Source of the DNA: Mycolicibacterium komossense
GTDB lineage: Bacteria; Actinomycetota; Actinomycetes; Mycobacteriales; Mycobacteriaceae
Length of the DNA stretch: 64,000 nt
Direction: 5' to 3'
Assembly (NCBI RefSeq): GCF_025822605.1
Contig: NZ_JACKTY010000039.1
Coordinates: 61,152-125,151, forward strand
Shown: in pieces, positions 43,783 to 52,914 of the stretch
Numbering within the stretch: position 1 is the first letter of the stretch
Layout: each line of letters opens with the position of its first letter
Made by a program: the position numbers and the translations under genes
Notes under the pieces: generated by a model
Seen by the model: only the letters and a program-made list of their open reading frames with translations
What the model was told of the DNA's origin: nothing
Database searches by the model: none

Positions 43783-44640
43783 TCAGACGCAGACAGCCGT
43801 TAGCTCCGATCGGGTCTGCTTACCGAGATCGATATCGGCCACGGCGAGGTTCTCCTGCAAGTGCGATACCGAGGACGTGCCCGGTATCAGGAGCACATTC
43901 GGCGCCACGCTTAGTGTCCAGGCCAGGGCGATCTGTGCCGGGGTGCGTCCCAAGTCCGCCGCCACCCGCCGCACGATCGCGTTGCCCAACACTGGGTTGT
44001 CTTGGGCGAAAGCCGATCCCAGCGGAAAGAAGGGGACGAAGGCGATCTCGTGCTCGGTGCATTCGTCGAGCACCGATTGCGATGCCCGGTCGGCGAGATT
44101 GTACGGATTCTGCACACAGACGATTTCGGTGCGGGCCATCGCGTGTTGTAGATGAGTCAGATCGATACTGCTCAACCCGATCCCCCCGATCAAGCCCTCC
44201 TCGCGAGCCCTGATCATCACATCCAGTTGCCGATCGAACAGCTCATCGGGTTCGTCACTGTCCATCAGCCGCAGGTTGACCGCCGCCAGCTGTTCGACGC
44301 CGAGGGTGCGCAGGTTCGCTTCGATGTCCTTGCGCAGGTCCGCAGGATCCGCGACGGGCAGCCACGCCCCGGTGTCGTCTCGTCGGCCGCCCACCTTGCT
44401 GACCAGCGCCAGGTTCTCTGGATACGGATACAACGCTTCCCTGATCAGTTCGTTGGCAACGATCGGGCCGTAATACTGCGCGGTGTCGATGTGGTCGACG
44501 CCGAGCTCGACCGCCCGCCGCAGCACGGCGATCGCCTGGTCGCGGTCCTTGGGCGGCCCGAAGACGCCGGGACCCGGCAGTTGCATGGCTCCGAACCCGA
44601 CGCGATTGACCGAAAGACGACCAAGAGCAAAGGGCTGCAT
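43783..44640 (-). CDS. Aldo/keto reductase
   Basis: A 285-residue AKR with a TIM barrel and NADPH binding. Catalytic Asp and Tyr are in DHIDTAQYYG, and Lys in LVSKVGG. The usual His position reads AVNLRLMD, so Arg seems to replace His as in some AKR subfamilies. Cofactor motifs VLLIPGTSSVSHLQEN near the end are intact. It starts at ATG 44640, 22 bp from the divergent reductase gene, and converges on the molybdoenzyme. Likely function is reduction of a carbonyl in the local pathway or detoxification. Confidence 0.85.
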   Translation of the reverse strand: MQPFALGRLSVNRVGFGAMQLPGPGVFGPPKDRDQAIAVLRRAVELGVDHIDTAQYYGPIVANELIREALYPYPENLALVSKVGGRRDDTGAWLPVADPADLRKDIEANLRTLGVEQLAAVNLRLMDSDEPDELFDRQLDVMIRAREEGLIGGIGLSSIDLTHLQHAMARTEIVCVQNPYNLADRASQSVLDECTEHEIAFVPFFPLGSAFAQDNPVLGNAIVRRVAADLGRTPAQIALAWTLSVAPNVLLIPGTSSVSHLQENLAVADIDLGKQTRSELTAVCV

Positions 44641-44662
44641 GCTTCGAGGCTAGCGTCGTCGG

Positions 44663-45673
44663 ATGGACTCTTTTCAGGCATTGGTGGCACGGCAGGACGG
44701 CGACACGAGCACGGATGCGATCACGCTGGCAGTCGAAACACGCCGACCTGCGGATCTGCCGCCCGGCGATGTGACAATCCGGGTGCTCTATTCCAGCGTC
44801 AACTACAAGGATGCGCTGGCAGTCACGCCGCGCGGCGGTGTGGTGCGCAATTACCCGATCGTGCCGGGGATCGATATCACCGGTGAAGTGGTCGAATCGC
44901 AGTCCGACGAGTTCGCCGTCGGCGATCTGGTGCTGGCGCACGGCTACGACATCGGCACCGGCCGCGACGGCGGCTATGCCGAATACACCCGGCTCCCGGC
45001 CGATTACGTGGTGGCGCTCGGTTCCATCAGCCCCCGGGACGGCGCCGCGATCGGAACAGCCGGGTTCACCGCCGCCATGAGTGTGCAGGCGCTGGTCGAA
45101 CGCGGGATCGAACCCGGCGACGGACCGATCGTCGTGACAGGTGCCACCGGCGGAGTGGGCTCGGTCAGCATCGACCTGCTGGCTGCGGCCGGCTACCAGG
45201 TGGTCGCGTCGACGGGTAAGCCCGAGGCCGCGGATCATCTCAAAGCGCTCGGAGCGGCCGAGGTGATCGGCCGGCTGCCCGCTGATCCCGACGCAAAACC
45301 CCGGCCGCTCGGCAAGACCCGCTGGGCCGGTGCCGTCGACTGTGTGGGCGGCGCGACGCTGGCCGACGTCCTGAGCACGATCGAGTACGGCGGCGCGGTG
45401 GCGGCCAGCGGTCTGACCGGCGGCCCGGCATTGCATACCACCGTGATGCCGTTCATCCTGCGCGGCGTGGCGCTGCTCGGGATGGACTCGGTGTTGATGC
45501 CCATCGGCCCGCGTCGCGAACTGTGGACGCAGCTCGGCTCGTCGCTGGCGCCCAGACATCTCGATGAGATCGCCAACGACGTCGACGCCAAGGACGTCGT
45601 CGAGGTGATCGACGCGGTCCGCGCCGGCAAATACTCCGGGCGGGCGGTGGTTCGGGTAGCCGGCGGTTTCTAG
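44663..45673 (+). CDS. Acrylyl-CoA reductase-like (AcuI/YhdH) zinc-free MDR enzyme
   Basis: A 336-residue medium-chain reductase lacking the zinc-binding Cys residues. VLYSSVNYKDALAVT near the start and YPIVPGIDITGEVVES are hallmarks of the AcuI/YhdH group that reduces acrylyl-CoA with NADPH. The cofactor motif is VVTGATGGVGSVSIDLLAA. This sits where fadB4 lies in M. tuberculosis but belongs to a different MDR subgroup. It starts at ATG 44663 and is divergent from the AKR gene. It may reduce an enoyl- or acrylyl-CoA formed by the local pathway. Confidence 0.87.
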   Translation: MDSFQALVARQDGDTSTDAITLAVETRRPADLPPGDVTIRVLYSSVNYKDALAVTPRGGVVRNYPIVPGIDITGEVVESQSDEFAVGDLVLAHGYDIGTGRDGGYAEYTRLPADYVVALGSISPRDGAAIGTAGFTAAMSVQALVERGIEPGDGPIVVTGATGGVGSVSIDLLAAAGYQVVASTGKPEAADHLKALGAAEVIGRLPADPDAKPRPLGKTRWAGAVDCVGGATLADVLSTIEYGGAVAASGLTGGPALHTTVMPFILRGVALLGMDSVLMPIGPRRELWTQLGSSLAPRHLDEIANDVDAKDVVEVIDAVRAGKYSGRAVVRVAGGF

Positions 45674-45708
45674 CCTGAACCTGGTGGCGATGGTGTGAAC
45701 TGGTCGGT

Positions 45709-46101
45709 ATGCCCACCACATCCGAAACCATCACGAACTTCTTCCAGAAGCGGATCGCCAATCCGCTGATGCGACGCAACCCGTTCCAGACCCTGCTCGA
45801 GACCACCGGCCGCAAGTCCGGCGAGCCGCGCCGGACCCCGCTCGGGGGCAAGCTCGTCGGCAACCAATTCTGGTTTGTCTCCGAGTTCGGCGAACGGTCG
45901 CAGTACGTTCGCAATATCAATGCCGACCCACACGTACGGGTGCGGTTACGCGGTAAGTGGCACGCCGGCACCGCCCACCTGGTGCCCGACGACGATGCGC
46001 AAGCACGGCTGCGGGAACTGCCACAGTTCAACAGCGTCGGCGTGCGGACCTTCGGCACCAACCTCCTGACGGTGCGGGTCGATTTAGACGGTGCATCGTG
46101 A
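45709..46101 (+). CDS. Deazaflavin (F420)-dependent nitroreductase-family protein
   Basis: A 130-residue Ddn-family protein. Family motifs are LETTGRKSGEPRRTPLGGKL, NQFWFVSEFG and SQYVRNINADPHVRVRLRGK. These bind F420 and reduce quinones or nitroaromatics in M. tuberculosis Ddn relatives. It starts at ATG 45709, 35 bp after the reductase gene, and overlaps the SnoaL gene by 4 bp. Confidence 0.88.
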   Translation: MPTTSETITNFFQKRIANPLMRRNPFQTLLETTGRKSGEPRRTPLGGKLVGNQFWFVSEFGERSQYVRNINADPHVRVRLRGKWHAGTAHLVPDDDAQARLRELPQFNSVGVRTFGTNLLTVRVDLDGAS

Positions 46102-46487
46102 CACACGATGACCAGATCCGGGCCGCGTTACAGCGGCACTGGGCGGCCTCGGACGCCAATGATTTTGCGGCCGAACATGATATCTACCGTGATGACGCTG
46201 TCCTGGACTACCCGCAATCGGGCGAGCGTATCCGGGGCCGGCACAACATCCAGGCCTCCCGCACCGCCCAGCCCAACGACAAACGATTCGTTCTGCGACG
46301 GATGCTCGGCGGTGGGGAACTATGGATCAGTGAACTCGTCCTCACCTATGACGAGACGCCGTTCTACGTGGTGAGCGTCATGGAATTCGAAGGCGAGCAG
46401 GTGGTGCACGAGACGCAGTACTTCGGGGCACCATTCGCGCCTGGACCCTCGCGCGCGCAGTTCGTGGAACCACCCGCAGGCCACTGA
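46098..46487 (+). CDS. SnoaL/NTF2-like protein
   Basis: A 129-residue NTF2-fold protein with the cone-shaped pocket pattern: LQRHWAASDANDFAAEHDIY, the YPQSGERIRGRHNIQ strand-turn and LWISELVLTYDETPFYVVSV. Members act as small isomerases or cyclases or as ligand binders. The start is GTG 46098, overlapping the previous stop as GTGA, so the pair is co-translated. The substrate is unknown. Confidence 0.82.
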   Translation: MTHDDQIRAALQRHWAASDANDFAAEHDIYRDDAVLDYPQSGERIRGRHNIQASRTAQPNDKRFVLRRMLGGGELWISELVLTYDETPFYVVSVMEFEGEQVVHETQYFGAPFAPGPSRAQFVEPPAGH

Positions 46488-46491
46488 TCCA

Positions 46492-46559
46492 GTCTTGTCG
46501 ATGATCGAAAATAAAAGTAATGTCATCTTCAGTTTTTCGCATCGGACGCACGACAAGAC
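46492..46559. promoter_or_regulatory. AT-rich control region with 9-bp inverted repeat
   Basis: GTCTTGTCG (46492-46500) and CGACAAGAC (46551-46559) are exact inverted repeats around a 50-bp AT-rich segment. Inside, CGATxxxCGAAAA and TTTTCGxATCG form a further imperfect pair. It lies just before the homogentisate-dioxygenase-like gene. It is the most AT-rich spot nearby and probably holds the promoter and operator of that long operon, perhaps for the TetR at 50994. Confidence 0.45.
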
Positions 46560-46571
46560 CGGGAGCCAACG

Positions 46572-47684
46572 ATGGAATCCTTCGTCCACCTGCGCAAAGG
46601 CAACACACCGCGGCGGCTGCACGCTGACCTGAACGGCCTCAAAGACGACGAATTGGGCCGCGGCGGGTTCACCGGCCGCACCGCGCACATGTACCGGCGT
46701 CACGACCCGACGGCGTATCGATCGGTCGGTCCCCTTCGCCCCACCGATGTGCTGAGTTCCGAGCTCAAGCCCAGCGATGCCACCGATGCACGCGGTGGCC
46801 CACTGTTGATGTTCTCCAACGCCGATTGCCTGGTGCTGCTGTCCCGGCGCACCGAGGAGATGCCGTTTTTCGTCCGCTATGTCGACGGCGACGTCCTGTC
46901 ATTCGTGCACAAAGGATCCGGCCGGCTGGAAACCGAATTCGGTCCACTGGACTACCGCGAGGGCGACTGGATCTATCTCCCGAAGGCCTGCACCTGGCGC
47001 CAGATCCCGGCGGCGAACGCCGGGGCGACCACCCTCCTGATGATCCAGGCCACCGAGGAGTTCCGCGTCCCGCCGCCCGGGCAGCTCGGCAGGCACTTCC
47101 CCTTCGACCCCGCGCAGGCGACCATCCCCGAGCCCGCCCCCATCGACGATGACGGACGGGACGAGTACGAGGTCCGATTGGTACACGCGCCGATCGATGG
47201 AGTCGGGACGACTTCGCTTTTCTACCAACACAACCCGCTCGATGTGGAGGGCTGGCGCGGCGACAACTTCCCGTTCACCTTCAATATCGACGACTACACC
47301 GTCATCACGTCCGACAGCGTGCACCTACCTCCGACCGTGCATCTGTTCATGCAGGCAACCGGCGTGTACATCATGAACTTCCTGCCCAGACCCGCCGAGA
47401 GCGTGCCTGGGACCGAACGCACACCGTGGTATCACCGCAACGTGGACTTCGACGAGATCGCGTTCTTCCACGGCGGCACCCTCTACGGCATTGCCATGCC
47501 ACCCGGGCTGGTTTCCCATGCCCCGCAAGGGGTTCACCACGGCGCCCCCGAGAAGGCGCGGGAACGGGCCCGCCGCAAGTTCGACGAGTATTCGCACGTC
47601 GACTGGTCGGTGATCGCCATCGACACCAGACGACGGCTCACCCCGTCGGAAGAGATTCTCGCCAACGATCTGGGACAACACTGA
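46572..47684 (+). CDS. Homogentisate 1,2-dioxygenase-like protein
   Basis: A 370-residue double-cupin protein of the homogentisate dioxygenase family, which opens aromatic rings with iron(II). The N-terminal cupin has FVHKGSGRLETEFGPLDYRE and DWIYLPKACTW. The C-terminal cupin shows the putative iron ligands: WYHRNVDFDEIAFFHGG (His and Glu) and PQGVHHGAPEKARE (His). It starts at ATG 46572. The next gene starts in its stop. The protein is shorter than classical HmgA, and no maleylacetoacetate isomerase or fumarylacetoacetase is adjacent, so a different ring or a different reaction is likely. Confidence 0.85.
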   Translation: MESFVHLRKGNTPRRLHADLNGLKDDELGRGGFTGRTAHMYRRHDPTAYRSVGPLRPTDVLSSELKPSDATDARGGPLLMFSNADCLVLLSRRTEEMPFFVRYVDGDVLSFVHKGSGRLETEFGPLDYREGDWIYLPKACTWRQIPAANAGATTLLMIQATEEFRVPPPGQLGRHFPFDPAQATIPEPAPIDDDGRDEYEVRLVHAPIDGVGTTSLFYQHNPLDVEGWRGDNFPFTFNIDDYTVITSDSVHLPPTVHLFMQATGVYIMNFLPRPAESVPGTERTPWYHRNVDFDEIAFFHGGTLYGIAMPPGLVSHAPQGVHHGAPEKARERARRKFDEYSHVDWSVIAIDTRRRLTPSEEILANDLGQH

Positions 47685-48877
47685 TGAGCGCGCCAACACA
47701 GGCACCGATCAAGTTCGAGTACGACCGCATCCCGTATCTCGTTGCCTACCAGAACACCTCGAGCGTGCGCGATGTCTACGGCGGCATCGCCGAACTCGTC
47801 GTGCTGGAGAGCTATCTGCTCAGACCGAAGAGTAAGCCGTCCGACACCGTGCTGGTATTCATGCATCCGATCGGTGGCGGCGCGTACCTGCCGATGATCA
47901 ACGCGTTGGCCCGCGCCGGCCACCACGTCATTTACTGCAACAGTCGATTCCGCGGTACCGACTCGGCGCTGCTGATGGAGAAGGTCGTCGAAGATCTCGG
48001 CGAATGCATCAAGGACGCGAAGAACCGGCTCGGCTACGAGAAGGTGGTGCTGGCCGGCTGGAGTGGCGGCGGGTCGCTGTCGGTGTTCTATCAGCAGCAG
48101 GCCCAGCGCCCGACGGTGACGTCCAGCCCGTCCGGGGACGGGCCCGACCTCACCAAGTTGGGCCTGATACCGGCCGACGGAATCATGTTGCTGGCCGCGC
48201 ACATCAGCCGCCACGGCACGATGACTGAATGGCTGGACGCCTCGATCCTCGACGAGTCCGATCCGTCGAACCGAGATCCGGAGCTCGACCTCTACGACCC
48301 GGACAACCCGAATCAACCGCCCTACACCGAGAAATTCCTGACCAGGTACCGCGAGGCGCAGATCGCCCGTAACCGCCGAATCACGGCCTGGGTCAAGGAC
48401 AAACTTGCCGAGCTGAAGGCGGCGGGACGCCCGCAGGACGAGTTCGGGTTCGTCGTGCACGGCACCATGGCCGACCCCCGATGGCTCGATCCGACAGTCG
48501 ATCCGAACGACCGCGCCCCGGGTACCTGCTACCTGGGCGACCCCGAGGTGGTGAACAACTCTCCCGTCGGCTTGGCGCGCTTCTGCACGCTACGCAGTTG
48601 GCTGTCCCAGTGGAGCTATGACGACGCCCGCGGCGATGCCGTGGAGTGCGGACCCGATATCGCGGTGCCCGCGCTGGTCATCGGTAACCTCGCCGACGAC
48701 GCCTGCACCCCGAGCCACACCCGTAGGCTGTTCGACGCCATCGGTCACCCCGACAAGGAGATGCAGGAAATTCCCGGCGCCAACCACTACTACTCGGGTC
48801 AGGACCAGCGCGACACGCTGCGCCACGCAGTCGGGGTGTGCACCGATTGGCTCCACCGACACGGGTTCTCGCTATGA
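47684..48877 (+). CDS. Alpha/beta hydrolase
   Basis: A 397-residue alpha/beta-fold hydrolase. The oxyanion strand VLVFMHPIGGGAYLPMI, the nucleophile elbow VLAGWSGGGSLSVFY (Ser about 127) and the late catalytic His in IPGANHYYSGQ (about 368) are all present. It could cut the ring-fission product or an ester/thioester of the pathway. Its ATG at 47684 lies in the dioxygenase stop (TGATG overlap), and its end overlaps the CoA-transferase start by 4 bp, which fixes it to the operon. Confidence 0.85.
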   Translation: MSAPTQAPIKFEYDRIPYLVAYQNTSSVRDVYGGIAELVVLESYLLRPKSKPSDTVLVFMHPIGGGAYLPMINALARAGHHVIYCNSRFRGTDSALLMEKVVEDLGECIKDAKNRLGYEKVVLAGWSGGGSLSVFYQQQAQRPTVTSSPSGDGPDLTKLGLIPADGIMLLAAHISRHGTMTEWLDASILDESDPSNRDPELDLYDPDNPNQPPYTEKFLTRYREAQIARNRRITAWVKDKLAELKAAGRPQDEFGFVVHGTMADPRWLDPTVDPNDRAPGTCYLGDPEVVNNSPVGLARFCTLRSWLSQWSYDDARGDAVECGPDIAVPALVIGNLADDACTPSHTRRLFDAIGHPDKEMQEIPGANHYYSGQDQRDTLRHAVGVCTDWLHRHGFSL

Positions 48878-50076
48878 CGACGGGGCCGTTGGATGGCATC
48901 AGGGTGATCGAGGTCGGCACCCTGATCTCGGGGCCGTTCGCCGGCCGACTGCTGGGCGACATGGGCGCCGAGGTCATCAAGATCGAACCACCGGGGGCGC
49001 CGGACCCGCTACGCACGTGGGGCCAAGCCGAGCTCGACGGACATCACTTCTTCTGGACGGTGCACGCCCGCAACAAGAAGGCGGCCACGCTGAACCTGCG
49101 AATGGAGGCCGGCCGTGCCCTTTTTCTGGACCTGGTGGAGAAGTCCGACATCATCGTGGAGAACTTCCGCCCCGGCACTCTGGAGAAGTGGGACCTGGGT
49201 TACGACGTGCTGCGCGAACGCAATCGGGGCATCATCCTGGTACGGGTCTCGGGTTACGGACAGACCGGGCCGGAAGCTCACAAGGCCGGGTATGCGTCGG
49301 TGGCCGAGGCGGCCAGCGGGCTGCGGCATATGAATGGTTTTCCCGGCGGGCCTCCCCCGCGGCTGGCCTTATCGCTGGGAGACAGTCTGGCGGGCATGTT
49401 CGCCGTGCAGGGTGCACTGGCCGCGCTGTATCGGCGCACTGTTACCGGGGATGGCCAGATCGTGGATACCGCACTGACCGAAGCCTGTCTGGCAGTGCAG
49501 GAATCGACCATCCCGGACTACGACGTCGGCGGCGTCATCCGTGGACCGTCGGGAACCCGACTCGAAGGCATCGCCCCGTCGAACATCTACCCGACCGCCG
49601 ACGGCAGCTGGGTGGTGATCGCGGCCAACCAGGACACGGTGTTCCGTCGACTGTGCGCGGCGATGGATCAACCCGAACTCGCCTCCGATGACAGGTTCGT
49701 CAATCATGTTGCGCGGGGCCGCAACCAGGATGAGATCGACAAGATCATCGCCGACTGGGCGGTACAGCGTGAGCCGGCCGATATCATCGCCACCCTGTCG
49801 GCGGCCGGGGTGATCAGCGGGCCCATCAACACCGTTGCCGAGGTGGTGACCGACCCGCAGCTGCTGGCTCGCGGCATGATCGCCGACCACTGGGACGAGC
49901 GGGTCGAACGCAACGTGAAAGGCCCAGGGGTGATACCGGTGCTCTCCGAGACACCCGGCACCATCCGCTACGCCGGGTCGAGCCGGCCCGGCCAGCACAA
50001 CGACGATGTCTACTCGGGTCTACTCGGGCGGAGCGCCGCCGAACTCGACCAACTGCGCACCGAGGGGGTGCTGTGA
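48874..50076 (+). CDS. Class III (CaiB/BaiF) CoA-transferase
   Basis: A 400-residue formyl-CoA-transferase-family enzyme that moves CoA between carboxylic acids. The family start GIRVIEVGTLISGPFAGRLL, then GAEVIKIEPP and VSGYGQTGP, are typical. The catalytic Asp is in LSLGDSLAGMFAVQGAL. It starts at ATG 48874, overlapping the hydrolase by 4 bp, and overlaps the lyase gene by 4 bp. It likely activates the acid made by the upstream steps before lyase cleavage, like CoA-transferase/HMGL-like pairs in itaconate or citramalate breakdown. Confidence 0.9.
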   Translation: MTTGPLDGIRVIEVGTLISGPFAGRLLGDMGAEVIKIEPPGAPDPLRTWGQAELDGHHFFWTVHARNKKAATLNLRMEAGRALFLDLVEKSDIIVENFRPGTLEKWDLGYDVLRERNRGIILVRVSGYGQTGPEAHKAGYASVAEAASGLRHMNGFPGGPPPRLALSLGDSLAGMFAVQGALAALYRRTVTGDGQIVDTALTEACLAVQESTIPDYDVGGVIRGPSGTRLEGIAPSNIYPTADGSWVVIAANQDTVFRRLCAAMDQPELASDDRFVNHVARGRNQDEIDKIIADWAVQREPADIIATLSAAGVISGPINTVAEVVTDPQLLARGMIADHWDERVERNVKGPGVIPVLSETPGTIRYAGSSRPGQHNDDVYSGLLGRSAAELDQLRTEGVL

Positions 50077-50990
50077 ACGCCCTCCCGACCCACGTGACCA
50101 TCCGCGAGGTGGCACTGCGCGACGGCTTGCAGATCGAGGCACCGATCCCGTTGTCCGCCAAGGTAGAACTGCTGGAGGCGATCATCGCCACCGGTGTCCG
50201 GGAAGTCGAAGCCACCGCGTTCGTCTCACCATCGAAGGTGCCCGCCCTCGCCGACGCACCGGAGTTCGCCGAAGAACTGACACGCGTGCGGAACTCGGCC
50301 GGGATCGAGTTCTCGGCGCTTGTCGCCAGCCCGAACGGCGCCAAACGGGCCATCGCGTCGGGCCTCGGATCGATCGAGTACGTGGTGTCGGCCGCGGACG
50401 CGCACAGCCGCGCCAACGTCGGACGCGGTACGGCCGATGCGACCGCCCAGATCGGCGAGATCGTTGCGATCGCCCACGACAACGGCGTCAGCGTAGAGGT
50501 CATCGTCGCCACCGCCTGGGACTGCCCCTTTGACGGGCCGACCCCCGTGCAGCGGGTACTCGGCGTGATCGCCGCGGCACAGGCCGCGGGCGTCGACCGG
50601 CTCGCCATCGCCGATACCATCGGCACCGCGACACCGCGACGGGTGACGTCGCTGATCGAGGCGCTCCGCCCGCTGGTCGGCGACACACCCCTCGGTGCCC
50701 ATTTCCACAACACCCGAGGCGCCGGGCTGGCCAGCGCCTACGCGGCGGTCAGTGCCGGGGTGAGGCGGCTCGACGCATCGATCGGCGGTCTCGGCGGTTG
50801 CCCGTTCGCGCCCGGCGCCAGCGGAAACATCGCCACCGAAGACCTGGTGTACCTGTTGCGCGACAGCGATGTCGCCGTCGACGTCGATCTGTCGGCCGCG
50901 ATCGCCGCCGCCGGGCTGGCCCAGCGAATCATCGGCCATGAGTTGCCCGGCGCACTGCTGCGGGCCGGCGACCGCATTCAGGACAGTTGA
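50073..50990 (+). CDS. HMG-CoA-lyase-family aldolase
   Basis: A 305-residue HMGL-like TIM-barrel lyase that splits 3-hydroxy-3-methylacyl-CoA types into acetyl-CoA and a ketone or acid. Motifs are TIREVALRDGLQ (metal Asp), FVSPSKVPALAD, GAHFHNTRGAGLAS (metal His pair) and the catalytic-Cys loop GGLGGCPFAPGASGN. Starts at GTG 50073 within the CoA-transferase stop. The pairing suggests a citramalyl-CoA-like intermediate. It is followed by a TetR gene 3 bp later. Confidence 0.9.
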   Translation: MNALPTHVTIREVALRDGLQIEAPIPLSAKVELLEAIIATGVREVEATAFVSPSKVPALADAPEFAEELTRVRNSAGIEFSALVASPNGAKRAIASGLGSIEYVVSAADAHSRANVGRGTADATAQIGEIVAIAHDNGVSVEVIVATAWDCPFDGPTPVQRVLGVIAAAQAAGVDRLAIADTIGTATPRRVTSLIEALRPLVGDTPLGAHFHNTRGAGLASAYAAVSAGVRRLDASIGGLGGCPFAPGASGNIATEDLVYLLRDSDVAVDVDLSAAIAAAGLAQRIIGHELPGALLRAGDRIQDS

Positions 50991-50993
50991 GCC

Positions 50994-51626
50994 GTGACGC
51001 AGCGGGTCCGGGACCGAACCAGCAAAGGCAGACAGACCAGGGAGTCCCTCGAAGGGGCCGCCCGTAAGCTGTTCGCCGAACGCGGCTTTCACGGCACCAC
51101 CTTGGCTGATATCACCGCCGCGGCCGGCAAATCTCCCGCTGTGTTCTATCGGTACTTCGATGACAAAGAAGATCTGCTGGCTGATCTGGCGGAGTCGTTC
51201 CTGCATAACTTTCTTTCCGGGATCGTCGTGCGACTTCCCGAATCACCCGATGACACAGAATATTTCACCTCTGTCGTAACCGGCTACTGGAACATCTTCA
51301 AACAGAACGTCGGGATCATGGTCGCCGTCGCCCAGCTGGGGGCCACGCAGCCGCGGTTCGCAGCGGTACAGAACGAATTCCGCCGGTTCGGCATGAACAT
51401 CGTGCGAGCGTCCGTGCTGCAGGCCGCCGAGCAGGGCTACGGAGGTGCCGGACAGGAAGACGCCCTGGACCCCGAACACATCGCGCTGGCCATCGCGCTA
51501 CTGTTCGAGCAGTTCACGACGGTATATCTGCGGGCCGACGCCGCGGCGCTCGGTGTGCACACCACAGACGAGGACGCGGTCCGCACCCTCGCCACGATCT
51601 GGAAGAGAACGCTCTACGGGCACTAG
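50994..51626 (+). CDS. TetR-family regulator
   Basis: A 210-residue repressor with the helix-turn-helix TTLADITAAAGKSPAVFYRYF (about 37-57) and a helical ligand domain. It is embedded in the catabolic operon, 3 bp after the lyase, which is the usual place for a self-regulating acyl-CoA- or substrate-responsive repressor. Starts at GTG 50994. The inverted repeat at 46492-46559 and the short gap at 51627-51659 are its most likely targets. Confidence 0.88.
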   Translation: MTQRVRDRTSKGRQTRESLEGAARKLFAERGFHGTTLADITAAAGKSPAVFYRYFDDKEDLLADLAESFLHNFLSGIVVRLPESPDDTEYFTSVVTGYWNIFKQNVGIMVAVAQLGATQPRFAAVQNEFRRFGMNIVRASVLQAAEQGYGGAGQEDALDPEHIALAIALLFEQFTTVYLRADAAALGVHTTDEDAVRTLATIWKRTLYGH

Positions 51627-51659
51627 GCCATTTACTGATCTGACAAGGGAAACATCACT

Positions 51660-52914
51660 GTGGATTTCACCCTTCCGGAACATCTTCCCGGACTGCTCGC
51701 CGAAATGGATGCCTTCATCGAGGCCGAGATCAAGCCGCTGGAACGCGAGAATATGCAGTATTTCGATCGGCGCCGCGAGTTCGCCAGGACAGACCTGGAC
51801 AACGGCGGCATCCCGGCGCGAGCGTGGGAGGACCTCCTCGACGAGATGCGCAGGCGGGCCGACAAAGCCGGGTGGCTCCGGTACGGGCTACCGTCGCGGT
51901 TCGGCGGCCGCGACGGTAGCAACCTCGACATGGCTGTCATCCGGGAGCACCTGGCGCACAAGGGGCTCGGGCTTGCACAATGACCTTCAGGACGAATCCT
52001 CGATCGTCGGCAACTTTCCGCAGGTGATCATGATGGACCGGTTCGGCACCGAAGCGCAGAAGCAAGACTGGGGCGAGGCGCTTTTGCTGACCGGGGAGCG
52101 TTCGATGGCGTTCGGGTTGACCGAGCCCGGCCACGGCTCGGACGCCACCTGGCTGGAGACCACGGCGGTGGCCGACGGCGACGGCTGGGTGATCAACGGC
52201 GCCAAGCGCTGGAATACCGGCGTGCACCGCGCCACCCACGACCTGGTGTTCGCCCGGACGTCCGGCGAGCCGGGGCAGGCGACCGGCATCACTGCGTTCC
52301 TGGTACCCACCGATACGCCAGGGTTCGCAGTGCCGTACTACTGGTGGACGTTCAACATGCCCAGCGACCACGGCGAGGTGGAACTGCGCGATGTGCGGAT
52401 ACCGTCGGATGCTGTGCTCGGTGAGGTCGATCACGGCTTGGAAGTCGGGCAGACGTTCCTGCACGAGAACAGGATTCGTCAAGCTGCCAGCAGCCTGGGG
52501 GCCGCGCAGTACTGCATCGACCGGGCCGCGGAATACGCTTCGGAGCGGGTGGTGTTCGGTAAGCCGCTGTCGGTGAACCAGGCCGTCCAGTGGCCACTGG
52601 TCGAGTTGCAGACCGAGGCACAGATGGTGCGTCTGCTGGTGTACTACGCGGCATGGCACCTCGATCGCGATCACCATATGGAGGTCTCCGACACGGTGTC
52701 GATGGCCAACTACCGGGCGAACCGGCTCGTCTGCGAAGCCGCCGACCGGGCCATGCAGGTCCACGGCGGTATCGGGTACAGCAGGCACGAACCGTTCGAG
52801 CATATCTACCGGCATCACCGCCGCTATCGGATCACCGAGGGCGCGGAGGAGATCCAGATCCGCCGGGTGGCGCAGCGCATGTTCAAGTTCGGCCGGCGGG
52901 CATCGCAGAAATGA
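51660..52914 (+). pseudogene. Acyl-CoA dehydrogenase broken by a one-base frameshift
   Basis: Two frames join into one normal ACAD of about 417 residues. Codons 1-105 (GTG 51660, MDFTLPEHLPGLLAEMDAF) end in HKGLGLAQ and a TGA at 51981. The other frame continues as HNDLQDESSIVGNFPQ, then GLTEPGHGSDATWLE, WVINGAKRWNTG and the family end HIYRHHRRYRITEGAEEIQ. Removing one G at 51975 restores GLGLHND, the expected sequence. Either the gene has recently died or the base is a sequencing error. The rest of the frame is clean, so decay is recent if real. Confidence 0.85.
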
